A DNA stretch of 64,000 nucleotides from Streptomyces paludis (GCF_003344965.1 NZ_CP031194.1:6696001-6760000); one strand, 5' to 3'; counted from the first letter of the stretch, positions 24,916 to 35,207 are shown. Program-made: numbers and translations. Notes: generated by a model not told the origin, from the sequence alone.

Positions 24916-25968
24916 TCACAGCAGCGTGAGCTGGGTGGCCTCCGGTGGCGGCTCCGGGGCCGGGGGCACCACCGGAGGTGGTGCGATGTGGCGCGCCTCG
25001 CCCCGGCGGCCCGGGCCGATGCCGTACTCGGTGGCCAGTTCGTGCACCTGGCGCGTGATGCGGCGCTGGTAGGACGTCGGCGCGTACGACCCGTCCGCGT
25101 ACAGCCGCTCGTAACGGTTAACCAGCCCGGGGTGGTGGCGCCCCAGCCACGCCATGAACCACTCGCGCGCCCCGGGCCGCAGATGCAGTGCCAGCGGGGT
25201 CACGGAGGTGGCGCCGGCGGCGGCTATCGACCGTACCGTCGAGCGCAGTTGCGCCGGGTCGTCGCTCAGGAAGGGGATGACCGGAGCCATCAGCACCGCG
25301 CATCCGATCCCGGCGGCGGTCAGGGCGCGTACGACATCGAGACGGCGCTCCGGGGAGGGCGTGCCCGGTTCGACCGTGCGCCACAGCTCCTGGTCGGTGA
25401 AGCCGACCGAGACCGAGATGCCCACGTCCGTGACGGCGGCGGCCTCGCGCAGGGCCGGCAGATCGCGCAGGATCAGCGTGCCCTTGGTGAGGATGGAGAA
25501 CGGGTTGGCCCGCTCGCGCAGGGCCTCGATGATCCCCGGCATCAGCCGGTAGCGCCCCTCCGCCCGCTGGTAGCAGTCGACGTTCGTGCCCATGGCGATG
25601 TGCGCGCCGTGCCACCGGGGCGAGGCCAGGTGCCGCCGTACCAGCTCCGGGGCGTTGATCTTCACCACGATCTGCGAGTCGAAGCCGAGACCGGTGTCGA
25701 GATCCAGATAGCCGTGGGTGCTGCGGGCGAAACAGTAGACACACGCGTGTGTGCAGCCCCGGTACGGGTTCACCGTCCATTCGAACGGCATCCGTGAGGC
25801 GCCCGGGACCCGGTTCACGATCGAACGGGCGCGCACCTCGTGGAACGTGATGCCGCGGAATTCGGGCGTGTCAAAGGTGCGGGTGGTGACCGCGTCCGTA
25901 CGGAAGAGCGCGATGTCCCCGGGCGGACCGTTCGTCGAGGCGTTCTCGACCAGATTGTCCCAGCGCAT
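24916..25968 (-). CDS. Radical SAM protein of the Rv2578c/SplB-like group
   Basis: A 350-residue protein. The iron-sulphur motif is CTHACVYC (C-x3-C-x2-C), preceded by NPYRGC, typical of the COG1533 DNA repair photolyase-like radical SAM group. S-adenosylmethionine binding residues follow in the usual barrel pattern. The last residues are EATQLTLL; QLTLL resembles the pentapeptide by which DNA polymerases and repair proteins bind the beta sliding clamp. ATG 25968 has AGGAGG in front. It is upstream of the lanL gene on the same strand, 222 bases apart, and is probably not part of the lanthipeptide cluster because close relatives occur across actinobacteria. Confidence 0.87.
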   Translation of the reverse strand: MRWDNLVENASTNGPPGDIALFRTDAVTTRTFDTPEFRGITFHEVRARSIVNRVPGASRMPFEWTVNPYRGCTHACVYCFARSTHGYLDLDTGLGFDSQIVVKINAPELVRRHLASPRWHGAHIAMGTNVDCYQRAEGRYRLMPGIIEALRERANPFSILTKGTLILRDLPALREAAAVTDVGISVSVGFTDQELWRTVEPGTPSPERRLDVVRALTAAGIGCAVLMAPVIPFLSDDPAQLRSTVRSIAAAGATSVTPLALHLRPGAREWFMAWLGRHHPGLVNRYERLYADGSYAPTSYQRRITRQVHELATEYGIGPGRRGEARHIAPPPVVPPAPEPPPEATQLTLL

Positions 25969-26108
25969 GGGGCACCTCCTCGGTGGCAGTGACCAAAGAA
26001 TAGAACATTTGTTCCCATGATCGCCGGGGCCCGGATTTGGGCGGGCGGACCGGAGGGTGGTTGGGTGACCGCGAGCCCACCGAAACACCGAGTGCTGGAG
26101 GAAGAGCC

Positions 26109-26588
26109 ATGGCGCAGGTCGAGGCCACGACGGAGCGAGTCATCGCGGCGGACGCGGAGACGGTGTTCGACGCTCTGGCGGACTACGAGAACACCCGCGC
26201 GAAGCTTCTGCCGGGGCAGTTCAGCGAGTACGAGGTGCGCGAGGGCGGCGACGGTGAGGGCACCCTCGTCCACTGGAGGCTCCAGGCCACCAGCAAGCGC
26301 GTCCGTGACTGCCTGCTGGAGGTGTCCGAGCCGACCGAGGGGCAGCTGGTCGAGAAGGACCGCAATTCCTCAATGGTGACCACCTGGACCGTCACCCCGG
26401 CCGGTGAGGGGCGTTCGAAGGCCGTCGTCACGACGGTCTGGGACGGCGCGAGCGGCGTCGGCGGCTTCTTCGAACGGACCTTCGCGCCCAAGGGGCTCGG
26501 CCGGATCTACGACGAGGTGCTGGCGAAGCTCGCCGCTCAGGCCGAGGCGGGCGCCGGGGCCGGCTCCGGCGCGGGATCTCAGGCGTAA
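26109..26588 (+). CDS. SRPBCC-family (START-like) protein
   Basis: A 159-residue polyketide cyclase/START-like protein. The N-terminus VEATTERVIAADAETVFDALADY and central strands with WRLQATSKRVRDCLLEV fit the helix-grip fold that binds hydrophobic ligands. No catalytic residues can be assigned. GGAGGAAG precedes the ATG by about five bases. It is divergent from the radical SAM gene; the 140 bases between them contain an AATAGAACATTTG stretch that is unusually AT-rich for this DNA and probably carries the promoters. Confidence 0.8.
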   Translation: MAQVEATTERVIAADAETVFDALADYENTRAKLLPGQFSEYEVREGGDGEGTLVHWRLQATSKRVRDCLLEVSEPTEGQLVEKDRNSSMVTTWTVTPAGEGRSKAVVTTVWDGASGVGGFFERTFAPKGLGRIYDEVLAKLAAQAEAGAGAGSGAGSQA

Positions 26589-26723
26589 CGCACGCTCGTT
26601 GGAGCCCGCTGGGCACCCGCGTGGTGCCTGCGTGGCACGGCTCCTCGTACAGATCGTTGCCGGAGTCACCGATTCGGGTGGTCTTCCCCGCGGTGCGGTA
26701 GTGCGCCCCCCGCGCGACCCGCC

Positions 26724-26766
26724 GCGGGAAAGCCCCTGATGAGCGCCTCGGCGCGCTCTTTCCCGC
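26724..26766. terminator. Hairpin between SRPBCC and MFS genes
   Basis: GCGGGAAAG (26724-26732) pairs with CTTTCCCGC (26758-26766), and inside it GAGCGC pairs with GCGCTC. The compound stem lies after the SRPBCC gene and about 110 bases before the MFS start, a suitable terminator place. There is no clear T run. Confidence 0.5.
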
Positions 26767-26875
26767 TCAACTTCCCCCCGTCACACTCCCCTTAGGGGGA
26801 GGGATTCCCGCTTGCTCCCGCTTGGCGCGCGATGCGAACAATGACGCCGCGCAGGTGCGACGAGGGGAGCAGTAC

Positions 26876-29362
26876 GTGGGCGGGACCACTCTGGTGAAGG
26901 GCGTCGGGGGCGCCGAGGGGGGCGTCGAAGCGGATGCCGGTGACGGCTCCGGGGCGGTCGCGGCGCCGCTGATCCCCGCCTCCGTCCACGACGGAACACC
27001 GCCCCCGGCCGCGCCGCCGGGCGTTCCCGCGCCGCTCGGTCCCCGGCAGGTACGGCTGGTCTTCGTCGGGCTGATGCTCGCCCTGCTGCTCGCCGCGCTG
27101 GAACAGATGATCGTGGCGACGGCCCTGCCGAAGATCGTCGGCGAACTCCACGGCCTGGACCGGATGTCCTGGGCGATCACCGCGTATCTGCTCACCGCCA
27201 CCGTCGGGCTGCCGCTCTACGGCAAGCTCGGTGACCTCTTCGGCCGCAAGGGCGTCTTCCAGTTCGCCATCGTCGTCTTCGTCCTCGGCTCCGCGCTGGC
27301 CGGCTGGTCGCGCACGATGGACCAGCTGATCGCCTTCCGCGCCCTCCAGGGCGTCGGCGCGGGCGGCCTCATGATCGGTGTGCAGGCGATCATCGCGGAC
27401 ATCGTGCCGCCCCGGGAGCGCGGTCGCTACATGGGGCTCATCGGCGGGGCGTTCGGTGTCGCCTCGGTGGCCGGGCCGCTGCTCGGCGGGTTCTTCACCG
27501 ACCATGTCTCCTGGCGCTGGTGCTTCTACTTCAACGTGCCCTTCGGGCTGCTCACGCTCGCCGTCGTCAGCGTCGTGCTCAAGATCCCCAAGCCCGCGGT
27601 CCGCGCGCGGTTCGATGTCCTCGGCGCGCTGCTGCTGGCCGCCGCGTCGACCTGTCTGGTCCTGCTGACCAGCTGGGGCGGTACGGAGTACGCCTGGGGC
27701 TCCCGCGTCATCCTGGGGCTCGCGGCGGGCGCGGCCGGCAGCGCGCTGCTCTTCCTGGCCGTCGAGCGCCGCGCCGCCGAACCGATCATTCCGCTCCGGC
27801 TCTTCCGCGACCGGGTCTTCGTCGTGTGCGGGCTGACCGGCGCGGTCGTCGGGGTGGCGCTCTTCGGCGCGGCCAGCTATCTGCCGACCTTCCTCCAGAT
27901 GGTCGACGGGGCCGGCGCCACCGAGTCAGGGCTGCTGATGCTCCCGATGATGGGCGGCATCGTGATCGCTTCCGTCGCCTCCGGCCGGCTGATCACCCGT
28001 ACCGGCCGCTACAAGATCTACCCGGTGGCCGGCAGCGCCTTCTCGGTGCTCGGCATGTGGCTGCTGTCCCGGCTGGACGCCGGCACCTCCCGGCTCGAAT
28101 GCGGGATCGCGCAGGCGGTCCTCGGCTTCGGGATGGGGCTGGTGATGCCGGTGATCGTCCTCGCCGTGCAGAACGCCGTACCGCCGTCCGACCTCGGCGC
28201 GGCCACCAGCGCCAACAACTACTTCCGGCAGATCGGCGGCAGCGTCGGCGCCGCCGTCTTCGGCACGCTCTTCGCCAACCGGCTCGCCGACGCGCTGGCC
28301 GACCGTATCCCCGCCGGCGGCGGTCTCCCCGGCGCCGGGTCCCTCACCCCGCAGGCGGTCCACGCGCTGCCGCCCGCCGTCCGCGAGGGCTACGTACAGG
28401 CGTACGCGGACGCCATGCCGCGGATCTTCCTCTATCTCGTGCCGGTGCTCGTGCTCGGCCTGTTGATCACCTTCTTCCTCAAGGAGCTACCGCTGGTGTC
28501 CCAGAACGCCCCCGCCGCCGAGTCCGGCGCGCTCCCCGCCCCGCGCGGCGCCGTCCCCGAGCCCCGGCCGGTGCCCGTCGCCCTGCCGCCCGGTCCGCCC
28601 GCGCCGGGGGTGGCCGTCTGCGGCACCGTCCAGCACCACGACGGCACGGTCGTGCCGCGGGCCGCGCTCACCCTCATCGATGTCCAGGGCCGGCAGATCG
28701 GGCGCGGTGCGAGCGGCGGCGACGGGCGGTACGCGCTGAGCGTCCCGGGCGCCGGGTCGTATGTGATGATCGCGGCGGCCGGCGGGCACCAGCCACAGGC
28801 CGTCACCGTGACCGTCGGTGAACGGCCCGTCGAACTGGATGTCGTACTGGGCGGCGCGGGGCGCCTCGCCGGGTCCGTACGCACCGCCGACGGCGCGCCC
28901 GTACGGGACGCGGCCGTGACGCTCACCGATGTACGCGGGGACGTCGTGGCGTCCACCCGCAGCGGCCGGGAGGGCGGTTACGTGATCTCCGAGCTGGTGG
29001 CCGGGGAGTACACCCTCGCGGCCAGCGCGCCCGCCTACCGGCCCGCCGCGCTGCCCGTCAGCGTGCAGGCGTCGCGCGAGACCCGGCAGGACATCGAACT
29101 GGCCGGCGGCGCCGTGCTGCGCGGCACCGTACGCGCAGGTGGGGACCGTCCCGTCGAGGACGCGCGGGTCACTCTGCTCGACGCGGCGGGCAATGTGGTG
29201 GACACCCTCACCACCGGTCCCGACGGCACCTTCCGCTTTGTCGATCTCTCCTCCGGCGAGTACACGGTGATCGCCGCGGGATACCCGCCGGTCGCCACCG
29301 TGCTCCGGATGGCGGGCGGCGGACGCACCGAGCGCGATCTCCAGCTGGGACATGAGGACTGA
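26876..29362 (+). CDS. 14-TM MFS drug transporter fused to three carboxypeptidase-regulatory-like repeats
   Basis: About 828 residues. GTG 26876 is chosen because GAGGGGAG lies six bases upstream. Residues about 55-550 form a DHA2 (EmrB/QacA) transporter with roughly 14 membrane segments and the motif [11 protein letters not shown], so it is a proton-driven exporter. After a Pro/Ala linker come three repeats of about 80 residues (about 578-658, 660-740, 740-825), each with G-x-V-x-x-x-D/G-G-x-P-V-x-x-A-x-V-T-L and a G-E-Y-T/V end. These are CarboxypepD_reg (Ig-like) domains. With an even number of membrane segments this tail would be cytoplasmic, unusual for such domains. The usual family length is about 500. 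Confidence 0.9.
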   Translation: MGGTTLVKGVGGAEGGVEADAGDGSGAVAAPLIPASVHDGTPPPAAPPGVPAPLGPRQVRLVFVGLMLALLLAALEQMIVATALPKIVGELHGLDRMSWAITAYLLTATVGLPLYGKLGDLFGRKGVFQFAIVVFVLGSALAGWSRTMDQLIAFRALQGVGAGGLMIGVQAIIADIVPPRERGRYMGLIGGAFGVASVAGPLLGGFFTDHVSWRWCFYFNVPFGLLTLAVVSVVLKIPKPAVRARFDVLGALLLAAASTCLVLLTSWGGTEYAWGSRVILGLAAGAAGSALLFLAVERRAAEPIIPLRLFRDRVFVVCGLTGAVVGVALFGAASYLPTFLQMVDGAGATESGLLMLPMMGGIVIASVASGRLITRTGRYKIYPVAGSAFSVLGMWLLSRLDAGTSRLECGIAQAVLGFGMGLVMPVIVLAVQNAVPPSDLGAATSANNYFRQIGGSVGAAVFGTLFANRLADALADRIPAGGGLPGAGSLTPQAVHALPPAVREGYVQAYADAMPRIFLYLVPVLVLGLLITFFLKELPLVSQNAPAAESGALPAPRGAVPEPRPVPVALPPGPPAPGVAVCGTVQHHDGTVVPRAALTLIDVQGRQIGRGASGGDGRYALSVPGAGSYVMIAAAGGHQPQAVTVTVGERPVELDVVLGGAGRLAGSVRTADGAPVRDAAVTLTDVRGDVVASTRSGREGGYVISELVAGEYTLAASAPAYRPAALPVSVQASRETRQDIELAGGAVLRGTVRAGGDRPVEDARVTLLDAAGNVVDTLTTGPDGTFRFVDLSSGEYTVIAAGYPPVATVLRMAGGGRTERDLQLGHED

Positions 29363-29383
29363 CTGGATTTCAGTCAATTATGG

Positions 29384-29405
29384 GGTTGTGCGCGGGCGCA
29401 CAACC
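29384..29405. terminator. Perfect hairpin after the MFS gene
   Basis: GGTTGTGCGC (29384-29393) is followed by GG and its exact reverse complement (29396-29405). It lies 21 bases after the MFS stop and about 90 before the next start. It may be a terminator, but an operator for the phosphatase gene is also possible. Confidence 0.5.
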
Positions 29406-29497
29406 TATTGGTTCAATGCCCGGCGGATCGCGTCCCGGGGGCCGTACCGTGGAGGCGGAGCCGCTGGTACCGGCGGCAGGGAAGGAGCCTTCCACCC

Positions 29498-31999
29498 ATG
29501 GACAGTGGCACTCCGTCAGGGCCGCAGGAACCGCGGGAGCGGTTCGCCGCGGCCGGACGGATCCCGCTCGCCGTGGTCGTCGTGGACGGTGACGGCCTGG
29601 TGTCGCACTGGTCGTCCGGCGCGCGACGGCTCTTCGGGCCCGCCCGGGAGGACGCGGTCGGCCGGTACGCCGGCGATCTGATGCCGGTCGCCGGCGCCCT
29701 CGCCGACGAGGAGCGCGGCGTGGCCCACGGGATGTACGACCCGGACGACGAGCTGGGGCCCGGGCTGCACGCCCGCGGCTCGTACCCGACCGCCGGGGTG
29801 GCGAAGGTCTCGGACCCCGGCCGCGAGCGGCTCGAAGTGCTCTGGTGGGCCTACCCGCTGGTCGGCCCGGGGCCCGGCCGCCATCTCGTACTGGCGGCGG
29901 ACGCCGCGCAGTTCAGGCCCGGCAGTGATCCGGACGGCCCGGACGGTACGGGGGCCGCTCATGGCGACCGTACGGAGGACGGCTCCGAGGCCGGGCGGGT
30001 CCTGCGGATCACCCCGGGCTTCGCCCTGCACACCGAGTTCCCGGACGCCGATGTGCTCGCCGGGCGGCTGCCGGACATCCTGCCGAACATGGGCCCCGCC
30101 GAGTCCACCCGTATCATCGCGCAGGTCCTCGAACTGGGCTATCCCGTCCTGGAGTTCAGCCACCACGACCGGGTCCCCGTCACCCCCGACTGGGGCGTGC
30201 CGCGCCGCTCGCCGGGAGCGTACGGCACCACCGGCGCCCCGGCCGGCGACGGCACACCGCGGCGCCGGACCGCCCCCAGGCCGCAGCTCGACCTCGAATA
30301 CGGCGCGGTGCGCGAGCGGCTGGAGTTCCTCAACGAGGTCAGCGGCCGGATCGGCTCCTCCCTCGATCTGGCCCGCACGATCCGCGAGGTCACCAGCGCC
30401 GCCGTGCCGCGCTTCACCGACTTCGCCGGCACCCATCTGCGCGCCGCCGTCCTCGCCGGCGAGGGGTTCCCGGACGGTCCGCCGGACGTGACGACCATCT
30501 GGCACCGGGTCTGGGTCGAGCACAACGACGAGCCGGGCCGCTGGGACGACACGGTCCCGGTCGGCGAGGCCATCGCCTTCCCCGAACACACCCCGTTCTT
30601 CCAGTGCATGGTGACCGGCGAGCCCGTGCTGATCCCCCGGATCAGCGAGGAGGCGGGCAACCGGATCTCGGGACAGTTCGAGAAGCGCGATCTGCGCCCC
30701 CTCATCAACCACCGCTCCATGCTGCTCGTCCCGCTCAAGGCGCGCGATGTGGTGCTCGGCTTCATGGTGCTGATGCGGCGGCCGGAGCGCGAGCCGTTCG
30801 ACGACATGGACCGTACGACCGGCGCCGAACTCGCCGCCCGCGCCGGGCTCGTGCTCGACAACGCCCGCATGTACACGTATCAGGAGAATGTCGCCGAGAC
30901 CCTCCAGGACAGCATGCTGCCGCAGGTCCCGGCGCGTATGGCGGGCTGTGACATCGCCACCCGCTATCTGCCGGGCACCCGGCTCGGCCGGATCGGCGGC
31001 GACTGGTTCGACGCGGTGAAGCTGCCCGGCTCGCGCACCGCGCTGGTCGTCGGGGACGTGATGGGCCACGGCCTCAACTCGGCCGCGATGATGGGCCAGC
31101 TGCGCACCGCCGTCCAGACCATGGCGACCATGGAGATGCCGCCCGCGCAGCTTCTGCGCAACCTCGACGACCTGGCGCAGCGGCTCGGTGAGCAGTACCT
31201 CGCCACCTGCCTCTACGCGGTGTACGACCCGATCAGGTCCCAGGTCCAGATCGCCAACGCCGGGCATATCCCGCCCGTGCTCGTCCGCGCCGAGGACGGG
31301 CGCGCCGAGGTCCTCGATGTGCCGACCGGCGCCCCGATCGGCGTCGGCGGGGTGGCTTTCGAGACCGCGACCGTACGGGTGCGGCCCGGCGACCGGCTCG
31401 TGCTGTGCACCGACGGCCTGGTCGAGGTGCGCGGCGCGGACATCGGCGACGGACTCGCCGCCCTCTGCGAGTCCGCCGCGCACCCGGCCGCCTCCATGGA
31501 CCACGCCTGCGACACCATCATCCGCGCGCTCAACACCCGCGACGGGCGCAAGGACGATGTGGCGCTGCTGATGGCCCGCCTCGGCGGTATCCCCGACGAC
31601 GACATCGCCGTGTACGAACTCGCCACCGACCCGCGCGAGGTCGGCAGGGCCCGCCGGCTGGTGCGCGAGCGGCTGCTCGACTGGGGGCTGCCGGACGCGG
31701 TGGACACCGCCGAACTGCTGGTCAGCGAGCTGGTCACCAATGCCGTACGGCATGCGCGGGCCGACCGGGTCGGGCTGCGGCTGGTCCGTACGGACGCCCT
31801 GGTGTGCGAGGTCACCGACGACGAACCGGCCCCCGCGACGCTGCTCGCCGCGGGCCGTTACGACGAGTCCGGGCGCGGTCTGCGCGTGGTGAGCGGTCTC
31901 GCCAAGGAGTGGGGCAGCAGCAGTTCGGCGCACGGAAAGACGGTCTGGTTCGAGCAGGCGCTCACCCACAAGGCCGCCAACCCGCCGCGCGGAAGGTGA
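29498..31999 (+). CDS. PAS-GAF-SpoIIE phosphatase with C-terminal ATP-binding (anti-sigma-like) domain
   Basis: An 833-residue signalling protein. Residues about 15-130 are PAS-like; about 270-470 a GAF domain; about 485-700 a PP2C/SpoIIE phosphatase with GGDWFDAVKL and VGDVMGHGLNSAAMMGQL holding metal-binding aspartates; about 705-830 a HATPase of the RsbW type with ELLVSELVTNAVRHA. Such proteins combine phosphatase and kinase halves of a partner-switching system that controls anti-anti-sigma factors. No transmembrane segment is seen, so it is cytoplasmic. GGAG lies about 11 bases before the ATG. No STAS or sigma gene is adjacent; the sigma gene at 61.4-62.3 kb is 30 kb away. Confidence 0.9.
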   Translation: MDSGTPSGPQEPRERFAAAGRIPLAVVVVDGDGLVSHWSSGARRLFGPAREDAVGRYAGDLMPVAGALADEERGVAHGMYDPDDELGPGLHARGSYPTAGVAKVSDPGRERLEVLWWAYPLVGPGPGRHLVLAADAAQFRPGSDPDGPDGTGAAHGDRTEDGSEAGRVLRITPGFALHTEFPDADVLAGRLPDILPNMGPAESTRIIAQVLELGYPVLEFSHHDRVPVTPDWGVPRRSPGAYGTTGAPAGDGTPRRRTAPRPQLDLEYGAVRERLEFLNEVSGRIGSSLDLARTIREVTSAAVPRFTDFAGTHLRAAVLAGEGFPDGPPDVTTIWHRVWVEHNDEPGRWDDTVPVGEAIAFPEHTPFFQCMVTGEPVLIPRISEEAGNRISGQFEKRDLRPLINHRSMLLVPLKARDVVLGFMVLMRRPEREPFDDMDRTTGAELAARAGLVLDNARMYTYQENVAETLQDSMLPQVPARMAGCDIATRYLPGTRLGRIGGDWFDAVKLPGSRTALVVGDVMGHGLNSAAMMGQLRTAVQTMATMEMPPAQLLRNLDDLAQRLGEQYLATCLYAVYDPIRSQVQIANAGHIPPVLVRAEDGRAEVLDVPTGAPIGVGGVAFETATVRVRPGDRLVLCTDGLVEVRGADIGDGLAALCESAAHPAASMDHACDTIIRALNTRDGRKDDVALLMARLGGIPDDDIAVYELATDPREVGRARRLVRERLLDWGLPDAVDTAELLVSELVTNAVRHARADRVGLRLVRTDALVCEVTDDEPAPATLLAAGRYDESGRGLRVVSGLAKEWGSSSSAHGKTVWFEQALTHKAANPPRGR

Positions 32000-32093
32000 C
32001 GGACGGCCCCGACCCCTTGCCTCCCCGCCACCCGGACGGTAGTCCGGTCGGCAGTGCCCCGCCGACGGCGGGCCGGACCCGGGGAGTGTCCAG

Positions 32094-32813
32094 ATGGATG
32101 TGTCACAGCGTTACCGCGCGTCGTGGGAAGGCTACTGGCGGGAGACCTCCGACGCCCCCGGAGAGGCCATATGGGACGCCGATCCGTCGCTCTGCGCCGT
32201 ACCCCACAGCGAACTAATGCTCCCGTACGCCGATGCCACCCTCCCGGTCGCCGATCTCGGCTGCGGCAACGGCACCCAGACCCGCTATCTCGCCACCCGC
32301 TTCGCCCGCGCGGTCGGGGTGGACCTCTCGCACGCGGCGATCGGCCACGCGCGCCGCGCGGACCCGGCGGGGGCGGCGGAGTTCGAGCAGCTCGACCTGG
32401 TCGACGGCGTGGCGGTCCGGGCGCTGCGCGACCGGCTCGGCGACACCAACGTCTATATGCGGGCGGTCATCCACCAGAGCGAACCGCAGGACCGGGCCGC
32501 CGTCGCCGAGGCCGTCGCCACCCTCCTCGGCGCGCGCGGCCGGGCCTTCGTCGCGGAGCTGACCAGCGCGTCGAAGGCCGTGCTCCAGCAGGCGGTGACG
32601 GGTCCGGGCGGACCGCCGGAGAAGCTGAGACGGGTCTTCGCCCACGGCCTCAAGCCGGCCGGGGCCACGGACGAGGAGGTGCCGGAGCTGCTGCGGGCGG
32701 CGGGGCTGACGATCCTGGCGAGCGGGGACACGGCGCTGCCCCAGACGGAACATCTGCCGGACGGCACACGGATCGATCTGCCGGCGCGGTGGTTCGTGCT
32801 CGCGCGGGCGTAG
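32094..32813 (+). CDS. Class I SAM-dependent methyltransferase
   Basis: A 239-residue Rossmann methyltransferase. Motif I is VADLGCGNGTQTRYLA (about residue 50), with an acidic residue after the second strand in AVGVDLSHAAIGHA. The substrate is not evident. It is preceded by 90 bases after the phosphatase gene; GGGGAG lies about 10 bases before the ATG. Nothing in the context fixes a role. Confidence 0.82.
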   Translation: MDVSQRYRASWEGYWRETSDAPGEAIWDADPSLCAVPHSELMLPYADATLPVADLGCGNGTQTRYLATRFARAVGVDLSHAAIGHARRADPAGAAEFEQLDLVDGVAVRALRDRLGDTNVYMRAVIHQSEPQDRAAVAEAVATLLGARGRAFVAELTSASKAVLQQAVTGPGGPPEKLRRVFAHGLKPAGATDEEVPELLRAAGLTILASGDTALPQTEHLPDGTRIDLPARWFVLARA

Positions 32814-32985
32814 CGAGGCCGTTTCGGTTGCGGTATGTAAATCACCCCGGGCGGGTCGTGCGGAAGGCGTGCGCTCGGGGGAAACCCCTGGTCATGGGCC
32901 GTCCGGGGTGACTTCGGCGGTCCGGGCCTCCGGTGGTTGTCCACAGGGCTGGCCCGGTCCTGCCGGGGCGCGTACGTTTCTCGCC

Positions 32986-33819
32986 ATGAAGATCCTTATC
33001 AGCGCCGACATGGAGGGCGCCACGGGGGTGACCTGGCCGGCCGACGTCCTGCCGGGCACACCCCAGTGGGAGCGCTGCCGCCCGCTGTTCACCTCCGACG
33101 TCAACGCCGCCGTCCTGGGCTTCCTCGACGGCGGCGCCGACGAGGTGCTCGTCAACGAGGCACACTCGACCATGCGGAATCTGCTGCTGGAGCGGCTGGA
33201 CGAGCGCGCCGAGCTGCTCACCGGCCGCCACAAGGCGCTCACCATGGTCGAGGGGGTGCAGCGCGGCGATGTCGACGCCATCGCGTTCGTCGGATATCAC
33301 ACCGGCGCCGGTGACGAGGGGGTCCTCGCGCACACCTATCTCGCCAACTCGCTGACGGGGGTCTGGCTCAACGGGGTGCGGGCGAGCGAGGGCCTGCTGA
33401 ACGCGCGGGTCGTCGCGGAGTACGGAGTGCCGGTCGTGCTTGTCACCGGCGACGACCTGACCTGCGAGGACGCGCTCGGGTACGCGCCGGAGGCGCACAA
33501 GGTCGCGGTCAAGGACCATGTCTCGCGGTACGCGGCGGTGTGCCGCACCCCGGCCCGTACCGCCGCCGACATCCGGGCCGCCGCGAAGGAGGCCACCGCG
33601 CTCGCCGGGCGGTACGAACCGGTCCCGGGCGGCCCGTACACCCTGGAGCTGGAGTGCGACGCCGCGCATCTGTCCGCCGCGGCCACGGTCGTCCCGGGGG
33701 TGGCGCTCAGCGGCGAGCGGCGTGTGTCGTTCACCAGCGACACGATGTACGAGGGAATCCGTACCTTCAAGGCGGTCACGACGATCGTCTCGGCGGCGGT
33801 GGAGGAGCAGTATGGCTGA
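32986..33819 (+). CDS. dppA: M55-family D-aminopeptidase (DppA-like)
   Basis: A 277-residue zinc peptidase of family M55. The N-terminus MKILISADMEGATGV carries the Asp and Glu ligands, then NEAHSTMRN and VGYHTGAGDEG give the histidines, in family spacing. DppA forms a decameric channelled enzyme that removes N-terminal D-amino acids, such as D-Ala-D-Ala. No ribosome binding site is seen before the ATG, so the message may be leaderless. The gene starts an operon with the M20, S9 and S66 peptidases and overlaps the M20 gene by eight bases. Confidence 0.92.
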   Translation: MKILISADMEGATGVTWPADVLPGTPQWERCRPLFTSDVNAAVLGFLDGGADEVLVNEAHSTMRNLLLERLDERAELLTGRHKALTMVEGVQRGDVDAIAFVGYHTGAGDEGVLAHTYLANSLTGVWLNGVRASEGLLNARVVAEYGVPVVLVTGDDLTCEDALGYAPEAHKVAVKDHVSRYAAVCRTPARTAADIRAAAKEATALAGRYEPVPGGPYTLELECDAAHLSAAATVVPGVALSGERRVSFTSDTMYEGIRTFKAVTTIVSAAVEEQYG

Positions 33820-35188
33820 CGCGACCACACCCGACGCCACCACATCCAGCGCGACCACGCGGTCCGCGGCGGTACCGGACGAGGCCGCGATGGCGGAGGT
33901 GGTCGCCTTCACCTCCGAACTCATCCGTATCGACACCACGAACCGGGGCGGCGGTGACTGCCGCGAGCGCCCGGCCGCGGAGTACGTCGCCGAGCGGCTC
34001 GCCGACGCCGGGATCGAGCCGGTGCTGCTGGAGCGGACCCCCGGCCGGACCAATGTGGTCGCCAGGATCGAGGGCACCGACCCGTCCGCCGACGCCCTCC
34101 TCGTCCACGGCCATCTCGACGTGGTGCCCGCCGAGCCCGCCGACTGGACCGTCCACCCGTTCTCCGGGGAGGTCCGGGACGGGGTGGTGTGGGGGCGCGG
34201 CGCCATCGACATGAAGAACATGGACGCGATGGTCCTGTCGGTCGTCCGGGCCTGGGCCAGGACCGGCGTCCGGCCGCGCCGGGACATCGTCCTCGCCTAC
34301 ACCGCCGACGAGGAGGCCAGCGCCGAGGACGGCGCCGGTTTCCTCGCCGACCGGCACCCCGGCCTCTTCGAGGGGTGTACGGAGGGCATCAGCGAGTCCG
34401 GGGCCTTCACCTTCCACGCCGGACCCGGCATGGCGCTCTACCCGATCGCCGCCGGCGAGCGCGGCACCGGCTGGGTCAAGCTCACCGCCCACGGCAAGGC
34501 CGGCCACGGCTCGAAGGTGAACCGCGCCAACGCGGTCAGCCGGCTCGCCGCCGCCGTCGCCAGGATCGGTGACCACCCCTGGCCGGTCCGGCTCACCCCG
34601 ACCGTACGGGCCGCCCTCGCCGAACTCGCCGCGCTGCACGGCATCGACACCGATGTCCACGCACCGGACTTTGACCCGGACGGGCTGCTGGGCAAGCTCG
34701 GTCCGGCGGCGGCGCTCGTCGAGCCGACGGTGCGCAACAGCGCCAACCCGACCGTCCTGGAAGCCGGTTACAAGGTCAATGTGATCCCCGGCCGGGCCAC
34801 GGCCTTCATCGACGGGCGCATGGTGCCCGGCGGCGAGGAGGAGTTCCGCACCACCCTGGACCAGCTCACCGGGCCCGATGTCGAATGGGAGTTCCACCAC
34901 CGGGAAGTCGCCCTCCAGGCGCCCGTCGACTCGCCGACCTTCGCCAAACTGCGCGCCGCCGTCGAGCACTTCGACCCGGCCGGACACGCCGTGCCGTACT
35001 GCATGTCGGGCGGCACGGACGCCAAGCAGTTCTCCCGGCTCGGCATCACCGGCTACGGCTTCTCGCCCCTGAAGCTGCCCCCCGGCTTCGACTACCAGGC
35101 TCTCTTCCACGGCGTCGACGAACGGGTGCCCGTCGAGGCGCTGCACTTCGGCGTCCGGGTCCTCGACCACTATCTCAAGTCCGCCTAG
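33812..35188 (+). CDS. M20-family metallopeptidase
   Basis: A 458-residue M20/M25/M40 peptidase. Zinc ligands are visible in LLVHGHLDVVP and GRGAIDMKNMDA, and the catalytic Glu in YTADEEAS. The central dimerisation domain is present (GKAGHGSKVNRANAV), and the C-terminus has SGGTDAKQFSRLGI. This group removes C-terminal or acyl groups from small peptides. The first 30 residues are Thr/Ala-rich and variable. The ATG overlaps the end of dppA, with GGAGGAG upstream inside it. Confidence 0.92.
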   Translation: MADATTPDATTSSATTRSAAVPDEAAMAEVVAFTSELIRIDTTNRGGGDCRERPAAEYVAERLADAGIEPVLLERTPGRTNVVARIEGTDPSADALLVHGHLDVVPAEPADWTVHPFSGEVRDGVVWGRGAIDMKNMDAMVLSVVRAWARTGVRPRRDIVLAYTADEEASAEDGAGFLADRHPGLFEGCTEGISESGAFTFHAGPGMALYPIAAGERGTGWVKLTAHGKAGHGSKVNRANAVSRLAAAVARIGDHPWPVRLTPTVRAALAELAALHGIDTDVHAPDFDPDGLLGKLGPAAALVEPTVRNSANPTVLEAGYKVNVIPGRATAFIDGRMVPGGEEEFRTTLDQLTGPDVEWEFHHREVALQAPVDSPTFAKLRAAVEHFDPAGHAVPYCMSGGTDAKQFSRLGITGYGFSPLKLPPGFDYQALFHGVDERVPVEALHFGVRVLDHYLKSA

Positions 35189-35207
35189 AGCGGGAGGAGT
35201 TCCCCTG

